Assembly (NCBI RefSeq): GCF_027595985.1
Contig: NC_073302.1
Span: 217,713,854-217,777,853, forward strand
Reading direction: 5' to 3'
From: Sorex araneus
Taxonomy: Eukaryota > Chordata > Mammalia > Eulipotyphla > Soricidae
Length of the DNA stretch: 64,000 nt
Shown piece after piece: positions 10,210 through 21,916 of this stretch (its first letter is position 1; the number at the start of each line of letters is the position of its first letter). Under the pieces are notes generated by a model, which worked only from the letters and a program-made list of their open reading frames with translations, ran no database searches and was not told the DNA's origin. The position numbers and the translations under genes were made by a program.

Positions 10210-11300
10210 AACAGAAGAAAAAGTGTTTTCTTTTTAAATTCGTTTTTTAATTGTTTCAGGGCCGCACCCGGCATTTCTCAGGGCTGACTCCTAGCTCAGG
10301 TGACCCCATGGGGTGTCAGAACACGAGGCCAGTGCCCTCCCCGATGACCTATTGCTCTGGTCCCCAACCAGAGAGAAAGTGTCGGAGTCGGAGGGACCCC
10401 CAGTTTGCCCGCAGATCTCATGGAACGTATGTGACCACCACAGCTTTTGCAGGGACATTTGGAGCCTGGGATAGTCACTAGGGTGGGGCATGGGGTCATT
10501 CTGAGAAAGTCCCCAGGCTGGCCTACTTACATCACCCGCTTCCCTGGGTGCTATTCATGTCTTAGGCAGGTTGAAAAGAAGATAAAAGGTTTCCCTCATG
10601 AAGGATACCTGGGGGCTCATTCTTTCTCCTTTTTGGGGGGAGGTTTAGGGCCTCATCTGGTGGTGTTCAGGAGTCAGTGCTTACTCTTCACTCAGAAATC
10701 AGCCATAGCAGTGTTCAGTGTACCCCATGCCCTTCAAGAAGCATGAAGGCATATACTCACCCCACTGCCTGGGGTGAAGGTGGGCGCTGGGTGCATTTTT
10801 CATTTACTTGGGGCTCAAATGCTTTGGGCAGAGCATTTGATTTTCACTTGTTCCTGGTTCAGCCATTAGGTTTGGAGGTCCAGGGAAGTGCAGAGCTTTT
10901 ATTCTTTTTCCTTTCTTCCCCCGCCCCCCGCCTTTGTTTTCTTTTTGCTTTTATGGTCCCGCCTCATGATGCTCATGCAGTTATTTCTGGCTCTGAAGTC
11001 TATGATCACTCTCTGTGGTGCTCAGGATATCATATGGGATGCTGGGGAATAAATCCAGGTCGGTCACCTGTAAGTCAAACACTTCTGGTGCTATTTGTCC
11101 TGCCCAATATGCAGTGTTAAGAGAAGTCAGGCTTGAAGTAAGGTGGGGGGAATGGGAGACACATCAGGGCTTGGCCACAAAGGGTCCTTCAACCAAAAGT
11201 GCAATCTTAGCAGGAAGTAGCCCACGGGCTTCGAGGTTGTGTCCCAAAGCCTCTTATAATGCAATCTAGGATTACCCTTGGCCACCACATCTTTATTTAT
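10210..11300 (+). repeat. Duplicated intronic segment of KRAB unit 1 (copies at 50310-51240 and 55100-55900)
   Basis: Matches both other copies through GGCCGCACCCGGCATTTCTC, GAGAAAGTGTCGGAGTCGG, CCCCAGGCTGGCC (10512) and CTCTTATAATGCAATCTAGG (11250). Two eroded minus-strand SINEs lie at about 10950-11105 and 11312-11484. No exon was recognised. Confidence 0.65.
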
Positions 11301-11311
11301 TTCATTGAATT

Positions 11312-11484
11312 ATTCCGTTTGGGTAGTACAGCTGGCAGTGTTCATGGGTTACTCCTCCTGCCTCTGCACTCAGGTGTCACTCTTGGCAATACTCAGGGAA
11401 CCATATGTAGGATGCCAGTAATCATACTTGTGTTGGCCAAGTACAAGACAAGCACCTTGCCCACTGTACTATGTCTTTAGCTCC
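11312..11484 (-). mobile_element. Old shrew SINE relic, minus strand
   Basis: Complement of the SINE body is readable: CTCTGCACTCAGGTGTCACT, ACCATATGTAGGATGCC and ACAAGCACCTTGCCCACTG. Another decayed one lies just left, about 10950-11105. Confidence 0.7.
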
Positions 11485-11709
11485 TTTACACAGAAACTTT
11501 ATTTTTTAATTGTAAGTTTTGTGCTTCAGCATGCAGATCTCATGTCTTACTCTTGGATCAGAGCTCAGTCATCATTCCTGGCATTTCTGGGGTGGGGACC
11601 CTATGTGGTGTTGCATACTGACCCCAGGTAAGCGGCTTAAAAGAAAAGCATCTTATCAACTGTACTTTCTCTGCTAATACTGTTTTACTTTATTTTTCGC
11701 TGGAAAAAG

Positions 11710-12450
11710 AATTTATGCTTTGGCTGACAATTCTGAGCATCCCCCACTGTCCATCTCTCCCAGACCAAGGGCCCCCCTGCTATTAGGGTGAGTACATGCG
11801 AAAGGGGGTTTCCAAGGACCAGCTGCAACAGGCTTTAAATGTCTCACTCTAGGGGTCTGTGCAATAGGGACAGACAAGAGGGCATTTGTCTTGTGCACTG
11901 GTATGCCATAGGGCCCCCCCAGCATCATCAGGTATGGCTCCACCCCATCCCCCCAGATTGTCTCCAGAATTTGTCTTGACACATGAGGATTATTAGAAAC
12001 TTGGGGGGGGGGCTGGGGCGGAATCTCTACTGCAACTTCTTTCCCCTCTTTGCTACAAATATGGAGCTGATCAGGGACTCTGCTCCTCTGTCCAGGTGTC
12101 TCTGAGATACAGGGGAGCCATGCTGTGTCCCCCACTGGTAAAGCCGGTACTCAGCCCTCTGAACTCCTCTCCCTGGGTCTAACTACTCGGGGAGCAGATG
12201 GAATTGAATTTGGAGCCACATCTGACAGTGCCTGAGGGCTGCTCCCTGCTCTGTGCTCAGGGAACCAGTGGACAGTGGGTATCATTTATTCCATCCTGGT
12301 GTGCTCTCCCATGCCTCTCTGTTCCTACCTTCAGTGGAAGTTTTTATATGTGAACATTCTGGAATACTTTCAACAAGAGATTGCCAGGAGGAGGAAAAGG
12401 ACTTGTAGGCTCTGAGCAAAATTATGGATTTTCACCATGGAAATTTGTTT
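11710..12450 (+). repeat. Duplicated intronic segment (copies at 45850-46200 and 57590-58550)
   Basis: Shared with 57590-58550 across GGTTTAAATGTCTCACTCTA-type sequence (11833), TGTCTCTGAGATACAGGGG (12101), CAGCCCTCTGAACTCCTCTC (12153), GGAAGTTTTTATATGTGAAC (12335) and TCTGAGCAAAATTATGG (12410). A central part also matches 45950-46150. No conserved frame is shared among the copies, so it is treated as non-coding. Confidence 0.7.
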
Positions 12451-12539
12451 TAGGATAAGTATGATTTTCCCTCTCCTTTTTATTTTATAAAATCACATAC
12501 GCAGAAGATAAATATCATATATAATCACTGAAAACTTAG

Positions 12540-13187
12540 CCTGTAATCTCTGAGAAGTTCTGGTTGTGCCCCCTAAAATAAAATCCAAAGGGCTGTCCCT
12601 GGACAACATACTACTGAATTTCACACCTGTGCTCTTGGCAGATAACTTTCTCTTTGTCTTTATTTGTGGAGCAGAGACATTGGATATAGGGTCTTCTGCC
12701 AAACTGTGAGTTCAGAGTCTTATAGGCATATATGTCCACACACAATATTAGGTCACTTGCTGGACATTGAGTGTCTCCTTCTTGTCCCTAGTGTCATGGG
12801 TTGTGGGATCCATCAGAGTGATGGGGAATGTTTAGTGTTTTGTGCTGCACCCAATGTCACTCTTTTCTGTCCCACTGAGTTTATGGTCAGGACTTACTCT
12901 TGGCAGTGCTTGCTGGACCAGTGGTGCTGAGATTAACCATGGGGTGAGTGTATTGTGCAAAACTGTTACCTCCAGGAATGTCCTAGTTTAGCATACTTAC
13001 ATTGCTGCATATCTGGCTGCCTTAGATTGAATTCTGGGAACCGTCCGCCAAGAATGCACATGGATCTGGTTCCATCTGAGAGGAGAGGCCCTGAGCCCCT
13101 CTAGAGCCCTGGAAGATCCCGTCCTTTTGGCCCAGAAAACAGGTTGGGGTCAGGTTCTGACTCCTGCCCTCTGTGTGTTTCTATTAA
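12540..13187 (+). repeat. Intronic segment upstream of KRAB exon, unit 1 (copies near 19670, 48150, 58830 and 63880)
   Basis: Contains TGCTCTTGGCAGATAAC (12630; compare 58885) and the block GTTCAGAGTCTTATAGGC then TGGACATTGAGTGTCTCC (12709-12780). That block is repeated at 19699-19760, 48180-48250 and 63917-63970. It is always about 0.4 kb upstream of the KRAB-A exon where the exon is in view, so it marks unit register. Confidence 0.7.
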
Positions 13188-13315
13188 AATTGCGGTGACC
13201 TTCTCCAACCTGGCCATCATCTTCATACCGGAGGAATGGACATGCCTGGATGGCCCTAAAAGAAAGCTCTACGGGGACGGGATGCTGGAGATACACCAGC
13301 AACTGTGGGCTGTTG
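13188..13315 (+). pseudogene. KRAB-A box exon, unit 1 (probably inactive)
   Basis: Open frame encoding IAVTFSNLAIIFIPEEWTCL followed by DGPKRKLYGDGMLEIHQQL, a clear KRAB A-box (repression domain that recruits TRIM28 in zinc-finger repressors). A donor-like TTG|GTGAGA follows at 13316. The acceptor expected before the exon is lost: sister exons have CAG|GAT, here it reads TTAAAAT, and one base is added relative to them. No zinc-finger exon was found downstream. Splice loss and lack of fingers suggest a relic, although the KRAB frame itself has no stop. Confidence 0.75.
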
Positions 13316-13489
13316 GTGAGAGCTGTGTGGTAAAGGGAACACCCTGCTGCCACAGACCTACATGAACTTCTGGGGTGCTGCCAGCATGTGTGTTCAACAG
13401 GGGTCTTGATCCAAATAGTTCCTTCCATTGCTAAATCAATTTACTTCTTGTATTATACTCTTCACTGTGTTTTGGGGGGGTTGCTTTTG

Positions 13490-14270
13490 CTTTTGTTTTG
13501 TGGTCAATCTCACATTCCAGCTGGCCTGTGCTAAATGATCACTCCTCAGAGTGCTCAGGAACCCTGGGTCTACTGACTATTGAACCTTGTTGCCAGCTTC
13601 AGCGTTTGGTGCCTTACACCCAGTATAATTGCACCATGCCATCACATTGAAGAATTTTGTTTTATTTTCTTTTGATTTTGTTTTGGGATTGCATGCAGCA
13701 ATGCTAAGGTTTTATTCTTGCCTTTGTATTTGGGAATTAGCCTGTCCGTGCTCTGGGACCATATGGGCTGCCCGGGATCAACCCATACATCTGGGCAGCA
13801 CATTTGCCTTTCCTGCTGTAATATGTCTCCCACCACAGTTCATTTATTTCTTTGGGCTCACCCCGTCAGATACTGCCCTGTTCCAATGCTCAGGGTTACT
13901 TGAATGGTTCTTGGGAGACTTCATCAGAATCTGGGGTTTACTACTGGGCTCGGCATTCAGGGATCATTCCTGGCTGGCTTGACGGACCCTACGGAATGTT
14001 GGGAATTGAACCTGGAATAGCCGTGCGTAAGGCAAGTGCTGCATTTCTGTTCTGTCTGTCTGGATACTTTTTTACAATTGGGATGTCTTGCCATCTTTGG
14101 CTATTTTTGGATTTATTAAGCTCTTGGGTTTACAGCCCTTAGTGATAACTTTGAGAGGGGCTCGGGAAAAGTCCATGTGGTGTTGGGCCTAAAGTGATAG
14201 TACAGCGGGGAAGGTGATTGTCTTGTAAACCGTGGGCATGGGCTCAATTCCCGGCATCTTATGGGGTCCC
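13490..14270 (+). repeat. Duplicated segment downstream of the KRAB exon (copy at 48900-49830), rich in old SINEs
   Basis: Collinear with 48900-49830, ending in the same AGTGATAACTTTGAGAGGGG / AGTAATAACTGAAAGGGG block (14139; 49741) and a SINE start. It holds minus-strand SINE relics at about 13680-13835 and 13850-14065 and a plus-strand one at 14188-14270. Confidence 0.65.
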
Positions 14271-14826
14271 TGTGAGTTTACGTGTGGGGTTCCCCAGTGG
14301 AGGAGCAAAGAGATGTGGGACCAAATATTGATGATCAAAATGGCCAATTTAATGCAGAGTTAAAAGCATACTTACAGAATATCCAAGGGGGATTGAGATA
14401 CAGGACTGCATTTAGTTGTGAGGGTCATTTACAGACATAAAGTGTTGCAATGGAGGCAATTCTCTTGGCGGGATTAACTCAAATAGTCTATCGGACATTT
14501 CTTTGACATTTCCTTTTTCCTTGTAGTTTTCGATAATCAACAATTAAGTTTACTTATGAATGCTTGCAGTTTATTTGGATTAAATACAAGCTGGGCCCTG
14601 AGGGCAAGCAAGGCTTTCACCGTATGTCCCAGACTAAGTCTTCAGGCTGGTTAAGCTTTTCCTTCCCCTTGGGGGTCCTGTCCCATAAGTCATAATACTT
14701 TATTCAAAACTGTGCTTTTATGCTTTCTAGACTGCCCCTTTTTGATTTGGGGTAGCTTTGCCAGGTCCATCCAAGACCCACCTTGTGACCTCCCCCCCTT
14801 TGTTGGCTGTCGGGAACTATGGTAAC
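14271..14826 (-). mobile_element. LTR-like element, minus strand
   Basis: It runs from TGTGAGTTTACG to a GGTAACA end, so the minus strand has TG...CA ends. The minus strand contains CTCTGCATTAAATTGGCC (14345-14362), closely resembling CTCTGCATTAAACGGGCC with its ATTAAA poly(A) signal in the LTR at 61260-62499. No matching duplication was found at the ends. It is probably a diverged solo LTR of a related family. Confidence 0.5.
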
Positions 14827-14879
14827 AGAAGCTTTGTCACTAATATGTGATTCTATCTCCCTGCCGGCAGGGCATTCCA

Positions 14880-15800
14880 GAGTGAACCCGGCGGTGTTCT
14901 CCTGCCTGGAAGGAGGAGCTCTGAGGCCAGGAAGGAGAGGCATGTGTGCAGGTGAGTGTCTGAGGATCCTCCCTGGCTCCAGCCCTAGCCAGTGTTGGGG
15001 TGCTCTGAGAGCGTGTGAATTGTGCTGCTGACCCGGGGACCTCGGAGTCCTTGATCCAGGCCTCTGTGCTGCGCTCACATTTCTTTTCCTTGTCTGCACT
15101 CTCCCTCAAGAATGATCCTATGCTTTACTTTATTGGCGTTGTCATTATTCATCCTCATTGTAATTCCATAAGATTCACAGCCCTTCGTCCCCCCAATCTG
15201 TGCCTTTCCAGCCTGGCTGCACAGCCTACAGTATTGGGGTGCCTACAAAATATCTTTTGCCTTTTTTCTGTAGATAGTGAATGAGTGAACCCATAACAAA
15301 GTTAGTTTGGGTCTGAGTAATACTACAGTGGTGACTGCTTATCGTGCACTCAGTCAACCCGGTTCAGTAACCTGCATCCCATATGTGCCCTGAACATTAC
15401 GGGGCCTGGGCAAAAAGCAAAACCAGAATATCTTGTCTGGATTGCCATGCTGCTCGCATCCAACCTGAAATCAGATCTTCTGTTTGCTGTAGGCCTGTTT
15501 GGATTGTAAGAACCATAGAGATGTCCTCCACCCGCACTGTCTCATTCAACTAAATTTCTTTCGGTGAATTCTTATATTGTGTATTGTATTTGATTTCAGA
15601 ACTCAAACCACAGATTCAGGATTTGGCATTGCAGCAATTTGATTTGGGAATGGGGTCACTGAGAATGAGTAAGCTGGTAAAATTTACACATTTGGAACAG
15701 ATATGCTACAGTAAACCAATCATGTGATTTTTAAGGAGGACTGGGCAGTGCAGAGAGGAAATCTAGAGCCTAATACTTGGGGTAGAGGCCCTCAGCTTCA
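14880..15800 (+). repeat. Duplicated segment (copy of 5750-6900)
   Basis: Paralogous to 5750-6900 (GTGAATGAGTGAACCC, GTAGGCCTGTTTGGATTG, AAGCTGGTAAAATTTACACA). The left part (14880-15060) is CpG-containing, with a GTGAGT donor-like site at 14951, and may be a decayed first exon of a KRAB unit. No coding sequence was recognised. Confidence 0.6.
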
Positions 15801-15929
15801 CTGGGTGATAAAATAGCTGCTCAAAACCTAAAGAAATTTCTATTTTTTCCTGCATCGAATAGTTGATATTTCATTTGATTGAAACTGGAAATTGGTTCAA
15901 AATAACTAGTTTGGGTCTGTAGTTTGGGA

Positions 15930-16240
15930 CTGGGATAGTACAGTGGGTACGGACTTTGCTTTGTATGTAACTGACCCGGGTTTGATTCCTGGTGTCCCAT
16001 GTGGTCCCCTGAGCACCACCAGGAGTAATTCCTGAGTGCAGAGCCAGGAGTAACTGCTGTGCTTCGCCAGATGTGAACCAAAAAGCCAAAAAAATAAAAA
16101 CTAGTTTGAGGGCAGTAGTGATAGTGCAGTGAGAAGGACATTGCTTTGCATGAGGATGGACAGTCCATCCCCAGCACTCCATTTGGTCCCCAGGGACCCT
16201 CAAAGAGTGATCCCTGAGCACTGTTTGGTGTGGCCTAAAA
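15930..16240 (+). mobile_element. Two adjacent SINE copies of different age, plus strand
   Basis: The first (about 15930-16105) is a typical shrew SINE ending AACCAAAAAGCCAAAAAAAT. The second (about 16112-16240) is an older variant with GACAGTCCATCCCCAGCACT in the body and TTTGGTGTGGCC near its end. Confidence 0.8.
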
Positions 16241-16289
16241 AACTGAAACTACAAAACAAAGGCCAAAAATTATATTAATTCTGAGAGCC

Positions 16290-17600
16290 ATTCATTTATG
16301 GTGAGATGTTTTCCAAGGCCCCTGTGGTTCACTTCAGCTTTGTGGGGATGCAGTGATGCCTTCAGTACATGCAATCAGGTGCTCCACACTGAGCTTGAAC
16401 TGAACCCTTACTCAAGTCTATTTTATTTTCTCTTGGAATGGTGTGTCAGTGTTCTGCAGAGGGAGTTATTTCAGAGTCGTTTCTGGTGCATTTTTATCAG
16501 GGATAAGGTCAATGGCTCATGACCCCGTCAGTGACTCAGGCCCCCATCAGTCACATGGATAAAAGATAAAGTGGTACCCCAGAGTGGAATGGGGACTCTG
16601 AAGGACAATTTTGTGGCAGGAGACAAGTGGCCTCCAGTGAGCACCCTGTACTTCCCCGTCTCAGCACTGTGTAACGCAGAACCATGCCAGCTTGGGTGGT
16701 GCCTTCGTGCTTGTTTTTCACTGGCTCTCTGATATCCAGGCGGTTCCTGAGACTCGGTGGAGGTTTAAGGTGGATGTGGAGCTTTGGGGGGTGCAGTGGG
16801 GGCTGTACCGGAGTGCACGGATCACCTATGTGAGTCCGTGGGGTCCCCTACAGCCAGGATCACCTCCACTTCTGGGATGGGGCAGCGGCAGGTGGGCACA
16901 GCGCTGAGTGTGGGTGCTTCGGACCTTGGGGGTATGGAAATTGCCAAGGGCTGTGGCCTGGCTGGCCCAACACTCCCAACATGGTACTTTCTGGGTCCTG
17001 TCTTGAACCCTTTAGCCTTGACATAGATTCTGTAGAATCTGCAGATTCAGGTTCAGGGGCAGGGCCGCCGTCCCCTAAAGGTAAGAGACCCTGTTGCCAT
17101 TGGTCATTTACATTAGCGACTGTGATGAGTGTGTGGGGAGGGGGCAGTCTGCGCAGGTGGCAAGTGGGAGGTTTTGGCAAATGAAATTTTAATTTGGGGG
17201 TTATTTTTAGCTTTTGAGGGTATAGGGGGAGAGGACACACCTGGTACTCATTCCTGGCTTTCGCTCAGAAATTATTCCTGGCAGTGCTCTGGGATCTGGG
17301 GTGCTGAGGCTTCATCGGAGTCAGAAGGGCAAGCATCCTACCTTCTTTACTGTCTTTCTAACCCCAACATTAGTGTTTTTTCCAGGTTAGGAATTTCTAC
17401 TCCCTCATGCCTAGTTGCATAAAATTCTCTACTCTTCATCTCTCACTGACTGGGAAATCCCTGGATACTAGCTCTTGGGTAAGTACAGTAGGTTAAGTGT
17501 TTATTTATTTATTTTTCTTGAAGAAAGATGTTTTTATTATGGGGAGAGGGAGCTTTTCTCAGGAGTCACTTCTCGTTTACTGGGAAGAAATTTACTTCCA
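16290..17600. other. Gene-poor stretch of the KRAB cluster
   Basis: GC-rich patches with open frames at 16692-17240, but none with recognisable domains or codon-like conservation against a paralogue. An eroded SINE lies at about 17230-17360 (complement: ATTCCTGGCAGTGCTCTGGG). No RNA gene or KRAB sequence was seen. Confidence 0.4.
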
Positions 17601-17604
17601 AAGG

Positions 17605-17765
17605 GCCAGAGCAATAAATATTACAGCGAGTAGGATGCTAGCCTTGCATGCAGCCAACCCAGGTTTGATTGACTGCATCCCAGTAAACCTTCCAGGACTG
17701 ATCCCTGATTGCAGAGCTAGAAACACTCCTGACACTGTTTTCTCTGGCCCAGACACACATACACA
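17605..17765 (+). mobile_element. Old shrew SINE, plus strand
   Basis: GGCCAGAGCAATAAATATTA at the head and GCCTTGCATGCAGCCAACCC then GGTTTGATTGAC (box B) identify it. The 3' part is diverged and ends in an ACACA-rich tail. Confidence 0.75.
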
Positions 17766-18429
17766 AACAAACACACACAGGAAATATCTGACAGCAGTGT
17801 AGGAAGAATAAGTATTCAGGAGAAACCGTGTGCTCCTGCGGCATAAAGAGCTGGGAAACAGGGTTTTAAGGACTTGCTGTTTGACTCTAAAAATGTTTCA
17901 CACTAAAATTTGTTCTTGTACTTGGATTTTTTTCTCTGTTTAGATAGTTTCCTTTTTGTTATTGCTGTATTTTGGGGGCGCACTCTACAGTGCTCAGGCC
18001 TTACTCCTGACTCTGAGCTTAGGGATCACTGCTGCTGAGATCAGGCAATCATAGGGTGCCTGGCTAGAAGACTTGGGTCAGCCAACTGCAAGCTGATAAT
18101 AAATGCTGTTTTATCACTACCCCCAAGATAGAATATTTATAGTTAAAAGGTAGACACACATCATAGTTCTTAGTCAACAGCCTGGATAGTAGGATAATGT
18201 TGTTGTATAACTCACTGTGTGCATGGTTTTCAAATATATTACTGCACAACGGAAGCGAGTGCTGGATGAGGCTCATGCAGATGTGCTGATTCAGGGTTGT
18301 TGTGATTCAGCACCTAGATCCACCTGGGTCCAGCAGAATAGAGCTAGAATTGTGTTTTATGCTCAGCTGGGCCCAGGAATGACCCTGGTTCTCAGAAGAG
18401 AACGCCCAGTTGCACGTCCCTGTTTGCCC

Positions 18430-19070
18430 TGAGGTGGGAGACAATGAAGTTTTGTCCATGCTGAGTGTCTGTGGCTGCCCAGATGGCAGAGCCACTTTCA
18501 AGGCTGTGGTCACCTTGATGCCGGCCTGCAGGGGGTGCTGATGCCCTGAATAACTATGCTCAGATTCAGCTCCTGGCTGAGCCTGTGGGCATCTTCCTGT
18601 GGGACCATCAATGAGTCCCAGGACTGAAGCATAGAATGAGCCCAGGGGTCCTGTCTCCACAGGTAGCCCAGATCGCAACATGCTTTTGCAGAAGTAGGAG
18701 AGGAAGGAGCCTCTATCAGTATCTTCCCCAAATGGGCCTGTGAGCTGGTTCCTGAGGGAATGGCTCATCAGTGTGTATCCGGCTCCAGTTCAGGGACTTT
18801 CGTTCAGGACCCTGGGGGTTGTGCTCCTCTCTAGTGCTCACGGCTCTGCTATTTTCCGAAGTCTTTGAACTGAGCCTCCAGCTAATCCTCAGGAATAACA
18901 GATGCTGGAAAAGATGGTGGCCTGCCATCTTAGCACACTCTCTGCAAGTGAGAGGACAGTGACATGATGACATGATGCAGTGACAGGAGCGCACATGCTT
19001 CCAGAGACAACTCCGAGTTATTTCAGGAGGGAGCTCTGAATGTGATTTCTGGTAGGGGTATTAACTCTCT
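18430..19070 (+). repeat. Duplicated segment upstream of KRAB unit 2 (copies at 46690, 51620, 60340)
   Basis: The right part (from about 18770) matches 51800-51990 and 60530-60790: CAGGACCCTGGGGGTTGTGC, TCTAGTGCTCACGGCTCTG, then AATAACAGATGCTGGAAAAG and GACATGATGACATGATGCAG. The same module occurs four times in the window at a similar place in each unit. No coding frame is conserved. Confidence 0.65.
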
Positions 19071-20160
19071 ACTGTTTGAGGCCATGTTTGTGTCTGTTTG
19101 TTTTGTTTTCTTTGTTTTTGAGGCCACACCCAGATGTGTTCAAGGTGCTCAACCCCAGTTTACTCCTCAAGGATCATTCACTCCTGCCAGGTCTAGGGTA
19201 TCTTATGAGGTGTCAGGGGTCCAAGGCTGATTTCTTGGATCTGTTTTGTTTTATTTTGGAAGGTGATGGGGGGGCCATATCCAGCAATTCTCAGGATTAC
19301 CCCTGTCTCTGCACTTCGGCATTGCATCTGGCAGTGCTTGGGGGACCATATGGAACGGTGGGGATCATCAGCTCTACCCACTGTCTCCGGACTCACTGTC
19401 CTGTTACTCCATCTTGCAGCTTTGTTTTCTTTTGTATTTATAATTATGCCACAGTAGAGATGCTCAGGGCTTCCTCTTGCATCTGAGATCTTGATTCACA
19501 TCCCAGGACATGTGTTTCCCCTATTTTGTCCTTTCTGCTTTAGAGAGCCTTGCCTGCTTAGTCACACAGTCTCACATTCTCACATAGTTATGCCCATAGT
19601 TCTGGACATATGCCAGCAAAGGATCTCTGGGGCTGGCAGAGGTGTTTGAGGTCAAGACACTTTTACCTCTTTGACAGAGATTTGGGGCTCTGTAGTGAGT
19701 TCAGAGTCCTACAGTCCACACATAGCTTTGAGTCACTCTCTGGACATTGAGTGACCCCTTATCAAACCTAGAATTGGGGATATGGCATGGGGAAGGGGGT
19801 GTCTGGTATTTTGGTCCAGCTCATTGTCACTTTTCTTGGGTTCTTCTGCATCTGTGTTCAGGTGTTACTTTTTGCAGCGTTCACTGGATGAGTGTTCATA
19901 GGGTTTGTCCTTGAGGTGACTGCATGCAAGGCAAACACCTCCAGGAAACTTCAAGTATAGTGTCCTCATTTCATTGTTGTAGATCTAATTTCCTTCAAGC
20001 AATCACTGAGGCCATCAGTTCAGAATGTGGGGGTGTGGGTGGAGGTGGATTTCTCCTGATGGGAGTGGGGAATGGGGAAGGCCCTGAGCTGCTCGAGGGC
20101 ACTTGGGTGTCTCATATCATGCTCCATGGAACGATATGGGATAGCTGTGTCCTGGCACAG

Positions 20161-20287
20161 GATGTGGTGACCTTTCTCAAGGCAGTCGTGAGCTTCACCC
20201 CAGAGGAGTGGACGTGCCTGCATACCTCTGAGAGAAAACTCTACAGGAACATGATGCTGGAGACCTACAAGCACATTCAGGCTGTCA
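20161..20287 (+). pseudogene. KRAB-A box exon, unit 2 (status uncertain)
   Basis: It encodes DVVTFLKAVVSFTPEEWTCL followed by HTSERKLYRNMMLETYKHI, a well-preserved KRAB A-box including the MLETY core. The acceptor is intact (CCTGGCACAG|GATGTGG) and a GT follows (GCTGTCA|GTGAG), though the donor is weaker than in units 1 and 3. Of the three KRAB exons this looks healthiest. Without a zinc-finger exon in the window it is either a relic or the exon of a gene whose fingers lie elsewhere. Confidence 0.75.
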
Positions 20288-20775
20288 GTGAGAGCCAGTA
20301 GGGCTGGTGCCCATGCCCAGATGGACCTGTATGGGTTTCCAGGGGCTGGGCTGGGCTTGTGTTCAACAGGGGTCATGATTGTGATGGGTCAGGGAATTTG
20401 ACAGCCATGAGAATAGACTTTTCTCTACCTCCCTCTTTTTTTGGGGGGAACCAGACTCCACTCACAATGATAGCCGATGAGTGCCACTAATCACTCCAAG
20501 GAAGCCATATCTGCTACAATGAAATGAGCACACTACTCTAGAAGGTTCCTGAAAATGCTGGCGTCGCATAGTCACCTCAGAGACAAATACCGTTGATGTT
20601 AAGAAGTTTCTCCTGACTCTCCACTCAGGAATCACTCTTCGTGGGCATAGAGGACCATATTGGATGCCCAGTATTAAACCCTGGTCAGCCACATGCATGA
20701 CAAGTACCCTACACGCGGTATTAAGACTCATGTTCCTCTAAGTAGTTCCTTCATTTACTAAATAAATTTGTTTTG

Positions 20776-20929
20776 GGCCAGTGTGATAGTATAGTTTGTA
20801 TGGCAAAGCCCTTGCACATAGCTGCTCCGGGTTCAATCCCTGGTATTTAACATGTCCCTGAGCTCCACCATGAGTATTTCCTCAGCCCAGAGCCAGGAAT
20901 AAGCCCATGACATTGCTGAATGTGTTCCC
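20776..20929 (+). mobile_element. Old shrew SINE interrupted at its 3' end by an LTR
   Basis: GGGCCAGTGTGATAGTATAG, box B-like GGTTCAATCCC and CAGAGCCAGGAATAAGCCC are readable. The LTR at 20930-21624 follows directly, and CTCAAAACAAAATT after it (21628) looks like the rest of the SINE tail. Confidence 0.7.
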
Positions 20930-21624
20930 TGTTGAGTGAATATTCGTGTGGTCAGAGGCGCTGAGACAAGGAACGTGGAAGAAATGTATGTCATGGAGGG
21001 TCTAGGTTCTCTTTGACTCTGAGACAAAGGTAGAGAGCCCTCTGATCTCCTTTTATTGATCATGGTACCCCTTAAGGGTACAATACGGTGATGTCACCAA
21101 AGGCATCAAAAGAAGTTACAGGAAGAACATCGAGGCAGTAGAATATGCATTGTTTCCTTGCATCTGCAGGCCAGTAATTTGGGCCCCTGGAAAGAAGATA
21201 CAAAACCAAAACCAAAACCTTTCTTGGGCTAAAAGCACTTGGATTTACATCCCAAGGACAAGGCTAGGCTGCCATATGAAATCTACATTTCAATTACAAA
21301 CTCAGCAGCACCTGAAATCTACATCCTAAAGACTAGACTGGGCCAGAGCCAGCAATCTACAATGTCAAAGATCAGGCCTGGCTTGCACCTGAGATCTGCA
21401 TGTCAAAGACCAGCCAGGCTTCTGTGAACAAAGGAAAACTGCCCCTTTAAATATACTTATAATTATTTAATGAAGGCAGCTTGAAGGGAGAAAGTGTTCA
21501 GCTTCATCCAAACCAGTCAGGTCACATGAGAAATCTCGCCCATTTTCATGGGTCCCTATGTTCCTGTCCATTGTACGGTACAGTCTACATGGGCTCGCCC
21601 TGATAGCTCAGTCCAGCCCCAACA
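20930..21624 (-). mobile_element. Solo LTR of the same ERVK family as the 26-35 kb provirus, minus strand
   Basis: The left end TGTTGAGTGAATATTCGTGT and GTGGTCAGAGGCGCTGAGAC are the complement of the provirus LTR 3' end. TTTTATTGATCATGG (21051-21065) is the complement of its poly(A) signal region. The right end (CTCAGTCCAGCCCCAACA) is the complement of the LTR start. At 695 bp it exceeds the proviral LTRs (458 and 425 bp), largely through degenerate repeats in U3 (21220-21425: repeated ATCTACAT...AAAGACTAG-like units). Flanking hexamers GTTCCC and GACCTC do not match. Confidence 0.8.
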
Positions 21625-21699
21625 GACCTCAAAACAAAATTAATTTACTCCTGTTACTACACTATTACTTCTATTATTTTAATGTTTCAGTTTTGCTTC

Positions 21700-21855
21700 G
21701 GGTTTTGTTTGGGGTCATACTCAGTATTCCCTCTGGGTGAATGCCAAAGAATCACTCCTGGCAGTTCTCGGGACCACAGGGATGCCAGACATTGCATCCT
21801 GGTCAGTAGCTTGCAAAGTGAGTGCCTCTGCCACTGTATTATCGCTCCAGGCCTC
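21700..21855 (-). mobile_element. Old shrew SINE, minus strand
   Basis: Complement of SINE: AGAATCACTCCTGGCAGTTC, GGGATGCCAGACATTGCATC and the end TATTATCGCTCCAGGCC. Confidence 0.75.
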
Positions 21856-21916
21856 AACTTCATGTATTTTTTACAAAGCTTTCAAATTTGAGCCTTGATT
21901 ATATAATCAAACTTAT

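Noticed and set aside
16692-17240. Overlapping open frames suggesting a small gene
   Set aside because: GC-rich composition accounts for them; no motif, no conserved paralogue frame and no consistent splice signals.
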